From AE-B3B sp964543295 (GTDB lineage: Bacteria; Aerophobota; Aerophobia; Aerophobales; AE-B3A), in the NCBI GenBank assembly GCA_964543295.1, contig CAZIXA010000018.1, positions 1 to 46,807 on the forward strand: a stretch of 46,807 bases of DNA, read 5' to 3'. A program made the translations under genes and the position numbers. Each line of letters begins with the position of its first letter. The first letter of the stretch is position 1. Shown here piece by piece: positions 25,444-34,616 of the stretch. The notes under the pieces are model-generated. The model saw nothing but the letters and a program-made list of their open reading frames with translations. It was not told where the DNA came from and made no database searches.

Positions 25444-25770
25444 ATGCCACAGGAAGAAATGCGAGAATGGATGAAAAAAATAATAGAAAAATACTGGATA
25501 GATGAGAAAAAACTGGAGGAATTGGATAAAGAAATAGGGGTTTGTAGGCGGAAAGAGCGATTTTGGGATAGTTACATAAAGTATTTGAATAGCATAGATC
25601 GTAGTGCTACTAGTTATGACGTTGAGGTTATATTAGAGTGGTGTGAGGAGGAGAAGAAAAAGCTCTCGGAGGAGTTAAAAAAGGTAAGTAAAGAGAGAGC
25701 AAAGAGGGACTTATGTGAGAGTGTGATAGATTTTTTCAAGTTGAACAACAAGTTGAACAAAGAGGGATAG
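25444..25770 (+). CDS. Small helical protein of unknown function
   Basis: No family is recognised. The 108 residues are highly charged and predicted to be almost all helical, with a coiled-coil-like segment (about 60-90, VILEWCEEEKKKLSEELKK). It has no signal peptide or membrane segment. A near-perfect GGAGGTGAT Shine-Dalgarno stands 3-4 nt before the ATG, suggesting efficient translation. It lies between the Wzc-like gene and the wecB remnant. Confidence 0.55.
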   Translation: MPQEEMREWMKKIIEKYWIDEKKLEELDKEIGVCRRKERFWDSYIKYLNSIDRSATSYDVEVILEWCEEEKKKLSEELKKVSKERAKRDLCESVIDFFKLNNKLNKEG

Positions 25771-25820
25771 GAAGGATCACGCTCAGTAATACCCCCGCGA
25801 GCCTGCGGTTTCTCTCGTAA

Positions 25821-25981
25821 ATGGCGAGAGTGGGAGGATTAGATAAAGACAAAATCGTTCAGGAAGTACAAGGATTATTGGAAGATCAAACTCTTTATAA
25901 GAAAATGTCTAAGGCCGCAAATCCCTATGCAGTAGAAAGGCAACAAGGAGAGTTGTGGAGGCATCGAGGAGAGTTGAGTGA
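25821..25981 (+). pseudogene. Remnant of wecB (UDP-GlcNAc 2-epimerase) C-terminus, frameshifted
   Basis: The frame from about 25833 reads GLDKDKIVQEVQGLLEDQTL and then YKKMSKAANPY, which matches the conserved C-terminal end of WecB. After AANPY (about 25930) the expected Gly-containing tail is found only if one base is restored. The other frame then gives GSRKATRRVVEASRRVE and stops at 25979-25981. No upstream three quarters of wecB is present. The wecB-wecC gene order is common, so this is probably the relic of a once-complete pair. Confidence 0.75.
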
Positions 25982-25983
25982 GT

Positions 25984-27261
25984 ATGAAGAAAGTCTGTCT
26001 GATCGGTCTCGGCTGCATCGGCTTACCTACAGCTTGCATCTTATCAAGCAAAGGATTCAAAGTAGTAGGTGTGGATAAAAACCAAAAATTGGTCAAAGAG
26101 CTAAATCAAGTTAATATAGACTCTCTCGAGACGGGATTGGCTGGTTTAGCGAATTCAGCCATAAAATCAGATAGTTTTATTCCCAGACTTAGTCCAGAAG
26201 AGGCAGATGTATTTATGATCTGTGTTCCCACTCCTCCTACGGACGAAAACAAAGCAGATCTTACTTACGTGAAGGATGCCGCTAAAAGTATCTTACCTTA
26301 TTTAAGGAAAGGAAATTTAGTTATTCTTGAATCCACTGTTCCACCCGGAACCACGGAAGAAATTCTCAAACCCATCTTAGAGAAAAGTGGGTTAAAACTA
26401 GGAAATGAGCTCCATCTAGCCTATTGTCCAGAAAGAGTTCTTCCAGGAAATATCCTCAAGGAACTGGTGGAAAATGATCGCATAGTTGGAGGAATTAATG
26501 CAGAATCCGCTCGATTAGCCAAAGAAGTCTATGGAAGTTTTGTAGAAGGGGAAATCTACTTTACCGATGCCACCACGGCAGAAATGGTAAAACTGGTGGA
26601 AAATAGCTTTCGTGATGTAAACATCGCCTTCGCTAATGAACTTTCCGGAGTTTGCGATAAGCTTAACCTCAATGTTTGGCAAGTCATTGAACTGGCTAAT
26701 AAGCACCCTCGGGTGAGCATCTTGGAACCGGGCCCCGGCGTAGGAGGTCACTGCGTCGCTGTAGATCCCTTCTTTATCATAGAGAAAGCTCCCCATGAGG
26801 TAAATTTAATAAAAACTGCCCGGTGTGTTAATGACTCAATGCCCGATTATATAGTTGAAAAAATAGAAAGGGCTGTAAAACAAGCACAGATAAAAAACCC
26901 CATTATTGCTTGCCTCGGTATAACCTACAAGGCAGGAACCGGCGACCTTCGAGAAAGTCCTGCCTTAAAAGTAATAAGAAGATTAAGAGAAAAAAGCTAT
27001 ATTGTTCGAGCCTGCGATCCTTACATTAAGGATTTTACCGAATTTCCTTTATTTTCTCTGAAAGAAACAGTGCGAGGCGCAGACTGTCTGGTCTTACTTG
27101 TGGACCACAAAGAGTTCAAGAAGATCAACCCCCACGAGCTCCTGAAGAAAATGCGAGGTAGTCTCATTATTGATACCAGGGGAATATGGGCGTCCAATGA
27201 ACCGACTTATCATAAAAGTCTTGAAGATAAAAGGCACTTCTCCAGTTTACCAGGTCGGTGA
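25984..27261 (+). CDS. wecC: UDP-N-acetyl-D-mannosaminuronate dehydrogenase (WecC type)
   Basis: It oxidises UDP-ManNAc to UDP-ManNAcA with two NAD+. The Rossmann motif GLGCIGLP is at 8-15. Family signatures include ESTVPPGTTE, AYCPERVLPG, NSFRDVNIAFANELS and GPGVGGHCVAVDPFFI, with catalytic Cys257 in GGHC, plus RESPALKV and DTRGIW at the end. The 425 residues fit. ATG at 25984 is chosen because AGGAGAG lies about 10 nt upstream; a GTG at 25978 would add two residues. With wecB broken, UDP-ManNAc must come from an epimerase elsewhere. A related UDP-GlcNAc dehydrogenase (WbpA) activity is less likely. Confidence 0.88.
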   Translation: MKKVCLIGLGCIGLPTACILSSKGFKVVGVDKNQKLVKELNQVNIDSLETGLAGLANSAIKSDSFIPRLSPEEADVFMICVPTPPTDENKADLTYVKDAAKSILPYLRKGNLVILESTVPPGTTEEILKPILEKSGLKLGNELHLAYCPERVLPGNILKELVENDRIVGGINAESARLAKEVYGSFVEGEIYFTDATTAEMVKLVENSFRDVNIAFANELSGVCDKLNLNVWQVIELANKHPRVSILEPGPGVGGHCVAVDPFFIIEKAPHEVNLIKTARCVNDSMPDYIVEKIERAVKQAQIKNPIIACLGITYKAGTGDLRESPALKVIRRLREKSYIVRACDPYIKDFTEFPLFSLKETVRGADCLVLLVDHKEFKKINPHELLKKMRGSLIIDTRGIWASNEPTYHKSLEDKRHFSSLPGR

Positions 27262-27288
27262 TAGAATAGTCATCAAGGAACTACAAAA

Positions 27289-28719
27289 ATGAGCCTGCGA
27301 GAATTAGCAAAAAGGCTTCTTCCATATCCTGCAAAACAGGGTCTCAAATATATCTATGGAGCTATGCCTCCTCGTTTTCATTATGGCAAAATATTCTGGA
27401 AAACCTATTATTTTCTAAAGGAATCCCAGTGGTGGAGCAGAGAGAAGTTGGAGGAATATCAGATACAAGAGTTGGAAAAGCTTTTACACCACGCTTACAA
27501 GAATGTGCCTTATTACCGAAGGGTATTTGATGAGAGAGACTTAAAACCAGAGAATATTCAGGATTTTGGTGATTTAAGGAAGCTGCCTTATTTGACAAAA
27601 GAAATCATACAAGAAAATTTGTCAGACCTGATAGCCCGAAATTATCCTAAATCAAGGTTGCAGTATGTTACCACTGGCGGTTCCACCGGTATTCCCCTGG
27701 GATTCTATTGGGAAAAGGATGTAACTGATTTAAAGGAATGGGCTTTCGTGATAACATTGTGGAGCAGAGTAGGATTTGAGTTAGGTAATAGATGTTTAGT
27801 ATTAAGAGGCAATGTTGTCCGTTCAACGAACAAGGGTAAGTTTTGGGAATATGATCCCCTCAAGAAAGATCTGATTATCTCGGCTTACCATATGACTAAT
27901 GAACTATTGCCAAGCTATATTATGAAAATCAGGGAGTTTAGGCCAGATTTTATCCAAGCGTATCCCTCGGCAATTACTATTCTGGCAAGATTTATGAAAG
28001 ACAATGACATTAAACCTTTCCCTACGGTAAAGGCAGTCCTGTGCGCCTCCGAGAATTTATATTCCTGGCAGCGGGAATTACTGGAAGAAGTCATGAAATG
28101 CAGAGTCTGGAGTTTTTACGGGCATGCTGAAAGAGCAGCTTTAGCGGCAGAATGTGAATATAGCACATATTATCATGTTTTTCCTGAGTATGGATATTTA
28201 GAACTGATAGGTAATGATGGAAATGAGGCAACCAAAGACGGGGAAACAGCGGAGATTGTAGCTACTGGATTTAATAATTTCGCTACTCCTTTCATCCGTT
28301 ATAAAACAATGGATTTAGGAGTTTTTAGCAGTAAAAAATGTCAATGTGGGAGACAGTATCAACTATTAGAAAGAATTGAGGGCAGATTACAAGAATTAAT
28401 TGTTACGAGGACAGGTCGCTTAATATCGATGACAGCAATTAACATGCACTCAGATGTGTTTGACAATATTAAACAATTTCAGTTTTATCAAGATAAAAAA
28501 GGTGAGGTCATTTTTAATGTAATTAAAAAGAATACTTATACTGGAAAAGACACAGAGTATATAAAAAGGGAACTTTATAAAAAATTGGGAGATGATATGA
28601 AATTAGAAATTCGGTTTCTCGATCACATCCCCCGCACCAAAAGCGGCAAATACAGGTTTCTGATTCAAAAATTACCAATTGAGTTTGGAGAAAATGATAA
28701 ATTTCGAAAACACTTTTAG
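27289..28719 (+). CDS. CapK/PaaK-like adenylate-forming protein
   Basis: This 476-residue member of the phenylacetate-CoA ligase (PaaK/CapK) family has the AMP/phosphate loop TTGGSTGIPLGF (128-139), a Tyr/Gly-rich GHAERAAL segment near 276 and the C-terminal DHIPRTKSGKYR motif near 443-454 with the usual adenylation Lys. A KCQCGR pair (about 347-352) resembles a zinc-binding insert. CapK-like proteins are common in polysaccharide loci and may activate a carboxylic acid for transfer to a sugar; the substrate is unknown here. It begins 27 bp after wecC. Confidence 0.83.
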   Translation: MSLRELAKRLLPYPAKQGLKYIYGAMPPRFHYGKIFWKTYYFLKESQWWSREKLEEYQIQELEKLLHHAYKNVPYYRRVFDERDLKPENIQDFGDLRKLPYLTKEIIQENLSDLIARNYPKSRLQYVTTGGSTGIPLGFYWEKDVTDLKEWAFVITLWSRVGFELGNRCLVLRGNVVRSTNKGKFWEYDPLKKDLIISAYHMTNELLPSYIMKIREFRPDFIQAYPSAITILARFMKDNDIKPFPTVKAVLCASENLYSWQRELLEEVMKCRVWSFYGHAERAALAAECEYSTYYHVFPEYGYLELIGNDGNEATKDGETAEIVATGFNNFATPFIRYKTMDLGVFSSKKCQCGRQYQLLERIEGRLQELIVTRTGRLISMTAINMHSDVFDNIKQFQFYQDKKGEVIFNVIKKNTYTGKDTEYIKRELYKKLGDDMKLEIRFLDHIPRTKSGKYRFLIQKLPIEFGENDKFRKHF

Positions 28720-29872
28720 AAAAATCAAAAACTCATATTTAGTTCTAAGACTAATGGAGATACAGCACCGGTTAGTGTATGAAAAAAATTATGAACGAAT
28801 GGCGCAAGCTATGAGACGGTATGAGAAATGTGATAACAAAAAACCAAAGTCTCAAATAAGAAAGGAGATGAATTTATGTAAGAAATTTTGGGGATGTTAT
28901 CCTTTGCATTACTACAGATATGACCTGTATAGAAAAGATAAGGAATTATCGGAAAACAAGCTTTTAAATTACATCCCCGAATTTTTTTTTTATAGGTTAT
29001 TTCTACCATTTTATGATTCGGAAAAATATAAAATTTTATTAACGGATAAAATTATTACTGAGCGGTTTTTTAGAAGTCTTAAGATCCTCCAGCCACACAC
29101 AATTTGTAAATTGATTAACAATCATATTTATACTAATGAATTAGTCAAGATAAGCTATAACGATGTGGAACAAGAATTAACAAAAAAAAAATACCAAAAA
29201 ATATTTGTGAAACCAGCAGACGGAATAGGCGGTTATGGAATTTATATTTTTCATAAAAATGACAGGGGACAGTATGTAACCAAAGATAATGATGTACTTA
29301 ATGAAGACTTTTTAAATAAAATCGGAGCACAAAATAGTTACATAATACAACCCGGACTGGAACAAGATCCGGAAATTTCAGAAATATATTCTCATTCCGT
29401 AAACACCTTTAGAATTGCTACAGAAAACAAGAATGGGAATGTTCGTATATTGTACTCCGTTTTACGAATTGGCAGGGATGAAAATCAAGTTGATAATATT
29501 GCTCAAGATGGGCTAATTCTAAAAATTGATACAGATACAGGGAAAGCAGGAGATCACGCTACCTCAGAGCAATGTGAATATTTTGAGAAACATCCTGATA
29601 CAAATTTTGTTTTCAAGAGCTATAAAATTTTTAACTGGAACAAAATAAAGAAGTTTACGATAGAAAGTGCAAAGAAATTACCGCAGTTCACCTATTTGGG
29701 CTGGGATATTGTCTTGACAAAAGGAGGCCCCTTAGCCGTAGAGCCAGATCTTGTTTTTGGTTTAGACGGTTATCAACTTGCTTTAGGTGGATTAAGAGAA
29801 ATTTTTCAAATTAGTGACCCCCAATTTTATTGGAAGAATAAAGGAAAAAGAGTATGGCAATGCAAAGAGTAA
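28694..29872 (+). CDS. Sugar-transfer-associated ATP-grasp protein
   Basis: The 392-residue protein has an ATP-grasp fold: KIFVKPADGIGGYGIY (ATP-binding Lys and Gly-rich loop), SVNTFRIAT, and the late acidic segment GWDIVLTKGGPLAVEPDL with metal-ligand Glu. It resembles ATP-grasp proteins found in polysaccharide clusters, which likely ligate a carboxyl to an amino or hydroxyl group on a sugar. It probably pairs with the CapK-like gene upstream. ATG at 28694 overlaps the previous stop by 26 bp; GGAG is very close, so the start is uncertain. The gene is clearly more AT-rich than the pilus region. Confidence 0.7.
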   Translation: MINFENTFRKIKNSYLVLRLMEIQHRLVYEKNYERMAQAMRRYEKCDNKKPKSQIRKEMNLCKKFWGCYPLHYYRYDLYRKDKELSENKLLNYIPEFFFYRLFLPFYDSEKYKILLTDKIITERFFRSLKILQPHTICKLINNHIYTNELVKISYNDVEQELTKKKYQKIFVKPADGIGGYGIYIFHKNDRGQYVTKDNDVLNEDFLNKIGAQNSYIIQPGLEQDPEISEIYSHSVNTFRIATENKNGNVRILYSVLRIGRDENQVDNIAQDGLILKIDTDTGKAGDHATSEQCEYFEKHPDTNFVFKSYKIFNWNKIKKFTIESAKKLPQFTYLGWDIVLTKGGPLAVEPDLVFGLDGYQLALGGLREIFQISDPQFYWKNKGKRVWQCKE

Positions 29873-30918
29873 GGTTGATTGCCGTAGGTGATATTATTCT
29901 ACAAACTAGGAATAATAAATATCCGTTCGAGAATATAAAGGAAACCCTCAAAAATAAAGATATACTCTTCGGGAACTTGGAAGCAGTTTTATCAAGCAAG
30001 GGAAAAGCTGCAGAAATAGCGCATCTTCTCTATTCGTCTCCAAAAAATGTAGAGCATCTAAAAAGTGCAGGTTTTGATGTTCTCAATATAGCAAACAATC
30101 ATATATTCGACTGGGGACCGGAAGGGTTTAACAATACTTTAGATGTTCTGTGCAAGAATGACTTAACCTTCATTGGGGCAAACAATAAGCCTGGCAAAAA
30201 CCATGTAATAGTAGAGAAAAAAGGGATAAAATTTGGGTTTCTCGGGTATACGGAAGACGGATTTAGCTTTCCTGAAAAGGGTGTCTGGATAAATAAAATA
30301 GAGGAGATAGACATCATAAAAGATATTGAATATATAAGTCCACAGTGTGAATTTGTTATCATTTCTTTACACTGGGGCATTAATAACGCTTTCTATCCAT
30401 CTCCTAAACAAATAAATTTTGCTCACAAATTGATTGATGCCGGAGCAACTGTTATTTTAGGGCATCATCCTCATGTAATCCAGGGGATAGAGCGATATAA
30501 AACTGGCTTGATCGCTTATTCCTTAGGAAACTTTCAATATGACTCTAAATTACCTAAGAGAAACAAATCAATTATTCTTTGCTTAAACTTCGATAGAGAA
30601 AGGGTCGAAAGTTACGAGATTATTCCTGTCATTATAGGCAAAAACTTTCTTCCAGGCGTAGCTGCAGGTAAATTAAAGGATAAAGTAAGTGATTTTATTA
30701 CTAAGATATCTCAGCCCCTCATGACGGGGCATCTTACTGAAAGATGGTGGTTTGAAGAGATAGCTGGTGAATATTTATCTGGTAATATGAAAGCCTGGAT
30801 TATTAGAATAAAAAGGTATGGGATAAGACACTTTTTTCAGTGTATTAAGTGGTTAATTTCTCCATTTGTTATTAGGTGTTACATAGGGTTTTTGTCAAAA
30901 AACCTAAAGGGAAGATAA
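29854..30918 (+). CDS. CapA-like metallophosphatase
   Basis: The 354-residue protein is a PGA_cap/CapA family calcineurin-like phosphoesterase. Metal-site motifs are GDI (12-14), GNLE (40-43), NNHIFDWG (81-88), SLHWG with His173, and GHHPHV (203-208), followed by YSLGNF (222-227). Its C-terminus has a hydrophobic basic segment (about 320-340) that may bind membrane. CapA takes part in poly-gamma-glutamate capsule export, but in mixed polysaccharide loci the role is less clear. It overlaps the preceding gene by 19 bp and has AAGGAA 7 nt upstream. Confidence 0.85.
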   Translation: MAMQRVRLIAVGDIILQTRNNKYPFENIKETLKNKDILFGNLEAVLSSKGKAAEIAHLLYSSPKNVEHLKSAGFDVLNIANNHIFDWGPEGFNNTLDVLCKNDLTFIGANNKPGKNHVIVEKKGIKFGFLGYTEDGFSFPEKGVWINKIEEIDIIKDIEYISPQCEFVIISLHWGINNAFYPSPKQINFAHKLIDAGATVILGHHPHVIQGIERYKTGLIAYSLGNFQYDSKLPKRNKSIILCLNFDRERVESYEIIPVIIGKNFLPGVAAGKLKDKVSDFITKISQPLMTGHLTERWWFEEIAGEYLSGNMKAWIIRIKRYGIRHFFQCIKWLISPFVIRCYIGFLSKNLKGR

Positions 30919-30925
30919 CTAAAGA

Positions 30926-32395
30926 ATGATTAAAAACCTTATTAAGGATATGGGCATATACCTACCCGCGCAGATTGTTCCGGCAATTGTAGGATTTATT
31001 AGTATTCCTGTTATTACTCGCTTATTTTCTCCTGGGGAATATGGAAATTATGTTTTAGTAATGGCTACTGTTGGTGTGCTTTCTACCATCATTGGCTGGC
31101 TACCTATGTCCATTATTAGATTTTATCCTGTCTATGAGCGAGATGACAGACTCGACGAGTTTTATGGGAATACAATTAAGTTAACCATTGTTTCAATATT
31201 AGTAGTGTCGCTCGTTACCTCAGGTATTCTTGTAATTCTAAAACCACACATTTCTATGAAACTGTGTTCATTAATGTGGATTGGCATACTCGTATTTGTT
31301 CTCAATTCCGGTTTTGAGGTGCCTCTTTACTTTCTTAGGGTAAAACGGCAGATAAGTTGGTACAGTGGTTTCAGAATATGGGATAGTATAGTGGCAATTA
31401 GTTTTGGGATATTATTAGTGATGGCTTTCCATTTTGGCGTTAGTGGGCTGCTTTTGGGCTCCGTCCTGAGCTTAGTAATAGGTTTCCCATTTCTCTGGAA
31501 AAAAGCGATAGAAGGAGTCTCTTTAAGTACAAAAGGTAATTCCTTCCCGTTGACGTTAGAGATGGCAAAATACAGTTTTCCCCTAGTAATAGGCAATCTT
31601 GCTGCTTGGATACTAAGTTTATCTGACCGCTATGTCTTGGAATTTTTTCGAGGTAGTAAAGAGGTAGGAATATATTCAGCAAGCTATGGTATTTCCGAGA
31701 AGAGCATCATGCTTCTTGCCACTCTATTCATGTTAGCCTCAGGACCACTTTCAATAAATATATGGGAAAAGGAGGGTAAGAAAAAAAGCCAGGAATTTGT
31801 GAGTAGACTTACCCGCTATTATCTGATTATCTGTCTTCCGGCTGTGGTAGGACTGAGTGTCTTGGCAAAACCACTTATTGGAATTCTTACGGCGCAGGAA
31901 TATCACGAAGGATATAGAATTATTCCCTTAGTCACTTTAGGAGCATTTTTTCTTGGCCTTCAACAAAGGTTTCAAGCAGGTCCCCTTTTTTATAAAAGGA
32001 CTCATTTTATAATGTTTTCTATTATTGCCTCTGGTCTGCTTAATTTAGGACTTAACTTTTTACTAATTCCTGTGTACGGTTATGTAGTTGCAGCTATAAC
32101 TACTTTGGTTTCTTATGTCTTTTTATTACTTCTGATGATTGTCACATCAAGAAGATTGTTTGTTTGGGAATTTCCTTTTAGGTCTCTATCAAAAATCACC
32201 TGTGCTTCAGCAATAATGGGAGTAATCGTTTATCTTGTGGGAAACAAATTAACCCAATCAACCTTGGCAAACTTGATCTTAGGAATATGTCTTGGGCTAG
32301 TGGTTTATTTTGCCATGCTCTTCTTATTGCGAGAGCCTCAAAAGGAAGAAATTCAAACGCTCTGCACAACCTTAAGAATAGGGTGTCAAAAATAA
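30926..32395 (+). CDS. wzx: Wzx-type oligosaccharide flippase
   Basis: This MATE/MOP superfamily membrane protein flips undecaprenyl-linked repeat units to the periplasm. The 489 residues show about 14 hydrophobic helices. The opening YLPAQIVPAIVGFISIPVIT with RLFSPGEYGNY is characteristic of the polysaccharide_synt family. It starts 7 bp after the CapA-like gene. With Wzy (34617) and the Wzc-like kinase (23053), it defines a Wzx/Wzy pathway. Confidence 0.9.
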   Translation: MIKNLIKDMGIYLPAQIVPAIVGFISIPVITRLFSPGEYGNYVLVMATVGVLSTIIGWLPMSIIRFYPVYERDDRLDEFYGNTIKLTIVSILVVSLVTSGILVILKPHISMKLCSLMWIGILVFVLNSGFEVPLYFLRVKRQISWYSGFRIWDSIVAISFGILLVMAFHFGVSGLLLGSVLSLVIGFPFLWKKAIEGVSLSTKGNSFPLTLEMAKYSFPLVIGNLAAWILSLSDRYVLEFFRGSKEVGIYSASYGISEKSIMLLATLFMLASGPLSINIWEKEGKKKSQEFVSRLTRYYLIICLPAVVGLSVLAKPLIGILTAQEYHEGYRIIPLVTLGAFFLGLQQRFQAGPLFYKRTHFIMFSIIASGLLNLGLNFLLIPVYGYVVAAITTLVSYVFLLLLMIVTSRRLFVWEFPFRSLSKITCASAIMGVIVYLVGNKLTQSTLANLILGICLGLVVYFAMLFLLREPQKEEIQTLCTTLRIGCQK

Positions 32396-32456
32396 GGGTA
32401 TCAGAATAATGAAGCGGCCATCGAGCTAGCCAGAAAATTAGTAGGAGGAGGCAATA

Positions 32457-34526
32457 GTGGGAAAAAGCGATTTCGAGATAAGACGCCTGTTCGGAGGGGA
32501 GATACCGTTTAGCAAACTACCAAGTAGGGCTTATGAAAAGATAAAAGAAGCGATCTTTGATAGGATCAACAAATATAGAGCTCTAAGAATGCATTCGGAA
32601 ATATCCGATGAGGAACTTTTGAGTTCACTGGATAGTTGCGTTCTTTCAGTAAGGGATTTTATTAGATGTTTTTTGCGTAACCGTCAAGGTAATAAAGGAA
32701 GGCCAAAGTTCTTTATAAATCCAATTGAGCAAAGCAACACCGTCAGGGTTCTTGAAAAAGAGTTCTCTAAAGATATTATTGGAGCTGCTATAAAAAAAGC
32801 GGATAAAATTTGTGAGCATATATTTGATCTTCTCGGCTCTGGTGAAGTAAAGCTGGGGAATAAGATCAACTGGCATTGTGATTTTAAATCAGGATATCAA
32901 TGGAATCCCAAGAAATATTATAAAGACATAAAAATTCCTTATGGAAAGGCAGACATAAAAGTTCCCTGGGAACTTTCACGGTTTCAACATTTATCTGTAT
33001 TAGGTGAGGCATATTGGTTAACCAATGGCAAAAAGTATGTAAGGGAATTTGTTAACCAAATTAGTGATTGGATAGACAATAATAAACCAAATTTTGGAGT
33101 AAACTGGTGCTGCACAATGGATGTGGCTATTCGTGCCTGCAATTGGATTTTGGGATATTACTTTTTTAAAGATTCGGAAGTAATTAATCAGCATTTTTTA
33201 TTCAAATTCTTAAAATCGCTATATCAACATGGGTGTCATATTATAAAAAATTTAGAAAAAAGTGAACTTTTTACTTCCAATCATTATCTTTCCGATATTA
33301 CAGGGTTGGCTTATCTTGGTGTTATCTTCCCTGAATTTGAAGATGCAAAAAAATGGAAGGAATTTGGAATTAAAGAGCTTATAAAAGAAATGGAAAAACA
33401 AGTCTATCCAGATGGATGTGATTTTGAAGCTTCTACTTGTTATCACCGTTTGACATTGGAACTATTTTTCTATGCCACTTTTTTAGTAACAATTAATGGT
33501 GAGAATTTTAAAGAAGATAACTTTATGGAAGTTGGGAATGAAATATTTGGTGAAAAATACCTCCAGCGTCTCCGCAAGATGTTTGAATTCGTTCTCTATG
33601 CCTTAAAGCCAAATGGCACAATGCCTCAGATAGGAGACAATGATAACGGCAGACTCCATGTATTTACTAACCGAGAAGTTCTTGATATGCGATATCTGCT
33701 TACTCTTGCAGCCATATTTTTTAAAGAACCTAAGTTTAAGGTTAAAGAATTTGGTTTTTGCGAGGAGGCGTTATGGATTTTTGGAGAGAAGGGTTATAAA
33801 GTCTGGTGGGATTTAGAAGGGAACTCTCTTACAAATATTGGCAGCCGGGCATTTTCCGATGCTGGCTGGTATATAATGAGGAAAGATAAAGATTATATCA
33901 TTATTTCATGCGGTTCTAATGGACAAAATGGAAATGGTGGCCATTGCCATAATGATAAGTTGAGTTTTGAGTTATGCGTAGATGGTGAGGATATTATTAT
34001 TGATCCCGGGACTTTTGTCTATACTGCTGAGCCTGAATGGCGAAATAAGTTACGTTCAACCGATTATCATAATACAGTCGTGGTAGATGGCAAGGAGCAA
34101 AATAGATTTGATGGGAAGAGTCTTTTTGAGATGGAAGACGATGCTGAGATTAAATGTTTGAGATGGGAAATCAGTAATGAAGTAGATATTTTTATTGGAG
34201 AGCATTACGGATATAAAAGACTTTCTTATTCTGTTGTTCATCAAAGAGAAATAAGATTTTATAAAAAAGAAAGGAAAATGGAAATAATAGACAAATTCAG
34301 GGGAGAAGGAGAACACAGTCTGGAGTGGAATCTTGTTTTATCTCCGGGTTTTAAGTCAAATCTCAAAACTGATTCGGGGAAATTGCAATGGCATAAAAAG
34401 CCTGCTTTTTATTGTCCTGAATATGGAGTAACTACTAAGACCCAAAAGTTTACTGCGACTTTAAAAACAGCGATGCCTTACAGTGATACTCTCTGTCTTA
34501 GAAAGGTTGGTGAAAGAAATCGTTAG
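32457..34526 (+). CDS. Heparinase II/III-like (alginate lyase family) protein
   Basis: The 689-residue protein has an alpha/alpha toroid region (about 150-430), with the conserved NNH/SNHYLSD-type segment (SNHYLSDITGL near 275) and YPDGCDFEASTCYHRLTLE near 320. A C-terminal beta-sandwich contains GHCHNDKLSFEL near 500 and STDYHNTVVVDG near 535. These carry the His/Tyr/Asn residues used for uronate elimination in the family. No signal peptide is seen, unlike secreted lyases, so it may act in the cytoplasm or be exported differently. The GTG at 32457 is preceded by AGGAGGAGG. It likely edits a uronic-acid-containing polymer. Confidence 0.83.
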   Translation: MGKSDFEIRRLFGGEIPFSKLPSRAYEKIKEAIFDRINKYRALRMHSEISDEELLSSLDSCVLSVRDFIRCFLRNRQGNKGRPKFFINPIEQSNTVRVLEKEFSKDIIGAAIKKADKICEHIFDLLGSGEVKLGNKINWHCDFKSGYQWNPKKYYKDIKIPYGKADIKVPWELSRFQHLSVLGEAYWLTNGKKYVREFVNQISDWIDNNKPNFGVNWCCTMDVAIRACNWILGYYFFKDSEVINQHFLFKFLKSLYQHGCHIIKNLEKSELFTSNHYLSDITGLAYLGVIFPEFEDAKKWKEFGIKELIKEMEKQVYPDGCDFEASTCYHRLTLELFFYATFLVTINGENFKEDNFMEVGNEIFGEKYLQRLRKMFEFVLYALKPNGTMPQIGDNDNGRLHVFTNREVLDMRYLLTLAAIFFKEPKFKVKEFGFCEEALWIFGEKGYKVWWDLEGNSLTNIGSRAFSDAGWYIMRKDKDYIIISCGSNGQNGNGGHCHNDKLSFELCVDGEDIIIDPGTFVYTAEPEWRNKLRSTDYHNTVVVDGKEQNRFDGKSLFEMEDDAEIKCLRWEISNEVDIFIGEHYGYKRLSYSVVHQREIRFYKKERKMEIIDKFRGEGEHSLEWNLVLSPGFKSNLKTDSGKLQWHKKPAFYCPEYGVTTKTQKFTATLKTAMPYSDTLCLRKVGERNR

Positions 34527-34616
34527 AAATAAACAGATGTTTTTTTGTTGCGAGAGTTTAAGTTAGGTGGGATTCAAACCCTGTTATCCTCGAAAGAAAG
34601 AAGATAGAAATTGAAC

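Noticed and set aside
34558..34600. tRNA T-loop-like sequence (GGGATTCAAACCC) before the Wzy gene
   Set aside because: Only about 3 bp of the T-stem can pair, and no acceptor, D or anticodon arms were found around it.
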